Positions 63,721 to 64,000 of a stretch of DNA of 64,000 bases are shown piece by piece. This DNA is from Molothrus aeneus (lineage: Eukaryota > Chordata > Aves > Passeriformes > Icteridae). The notes under the pieces were generated by a model that did not search any database, was not told the origin of the DNA, and saw nothing but the letters and a program-made list of their open reading frames with translations. Positions within the stretch are counted from its first letter, which is position 1. Every line of letters starts with the position of its first letter. The stretch covers positions 27,739,121 to 27,803,120 of the forward strand of contig NC_089649.1 of assembly GCF_037042795.1 (NCBI RefSeq), read 5' to 3'. The translations under genes were made by a program, and so were the position numbers.

Positions 63721-64000
63721 ATCTCTCTTTTTCCATAAACAGGTCCTGTTTGTGGGATCTTAAACAAAGAAAACCTCTTTTACAAAAGAACCCTCAAAAT
63801 GAGCGAGAAGGTCCAAATGCTGACCTCAGTCTTGCGTGTGGGAATGAATGCTTATGAAGTGATGGTACAATAGCCACAGAGCTTATTCCTTCTCAATTGG
63901 CAATTGATGGAAACCCCATAAGTTGTATAACTGAAGGTAACATCGTACTCTGGATTTTTTAAAATAGCAGAAAAAAATACTGCCTTTTCTTCGACTAGGA
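63721..64000. other. 3' flank: nothing recognised
   Basis: About 280 bp after the presumed cleavage site, starting with a GT-rich downstream element (about 63,742-63,757). No exon or repeat is seen. Confidence 0.5.

Noticed and set aside
1..64000. CRISPR arrays, bacterial operons, tRNA or rRNA genes
   Set aside because: The window is vertebrate nuclear DNA; no spaced identical repeats, cloverleaf-like sequences or rRNA motifs were seen.

Overview
The window is vertebrate nuclear DNA, almost certainly from a bird. It carries two CR1 retroposon remnants of avian type, and one on the + strand keeps the typical 3' end with an ATTCTATGAT-like tail. The only recognisable protein-coding gene is CXXC4 (IDAX), on the + strand. 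Everything outside its exons looks non-coding. The many short open frames elsewhere have no family signature, no splice support and lengths expected by chance.

Layout. Positions 1 to about 37,750 are an AT-rich, gene-free 5' flank. It holds scattered homeodomain-motif-rich stretches that look like conserved non-coding elements, a minus-strand CR1 (about 19,988-20,640), a small isolated CpG-rich patch (30,720-30,970), a 34-bp direct repeat spaced 1,140 bp apart, and several tandem repeats. From about 37,790 to 38,620 there is a strong CpG island with GC boxes, the probable CXXC4 promoter and 5' non-coding exon, ending at a very strong splice donor at 38,769. Intron 1 (2.4 kb) leads to exon 2 (41,158-42,411), inside a second CpG island. 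Exon 2 carries the start codon and nearly all of the protein, including the CXXC zinc finger. Intron 2 is 17.7 kb and contains a CR1 fragment, a (TG)12 microsatellite and candidate regulatory islands. The last coding piece (60,094-60,138) adds the 14 C-terminal residues. A 3' UTR of about 3.6 kb follows, ending near an AATAAA at 63,696.

Biology. The predicted protein has 373 residues from the first in-frame ATG, or 229 from M145, which matches the start of the classical short IDAX form. It has Ala/Ser/Gly low-complexity tracts, a basic nuclear-localisation stretch and a complete eight-cysteine CXXC finger with the KTGHQI Dishevelled-contact motif. In other vertebrates CXXC4 binds unmethylated CpG DNA, inhibits Wnt/beta-catenin signalling through Dishevelled, and down-regulates TET2, from whose ancestor it is thought to have been split.

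I see no new multi-gene system. The points most worth a second look concern regulation of this gene: a poly(A) hexamer directly next to the exon 1 donor, a uORF, an in-frame retained-intron C-terminus, a Gly/Ala expansion before the finger, and several CNE-like blocks, including a perfect CRE in intron 2 and a DR1/TCF-like composite site in intron 1.
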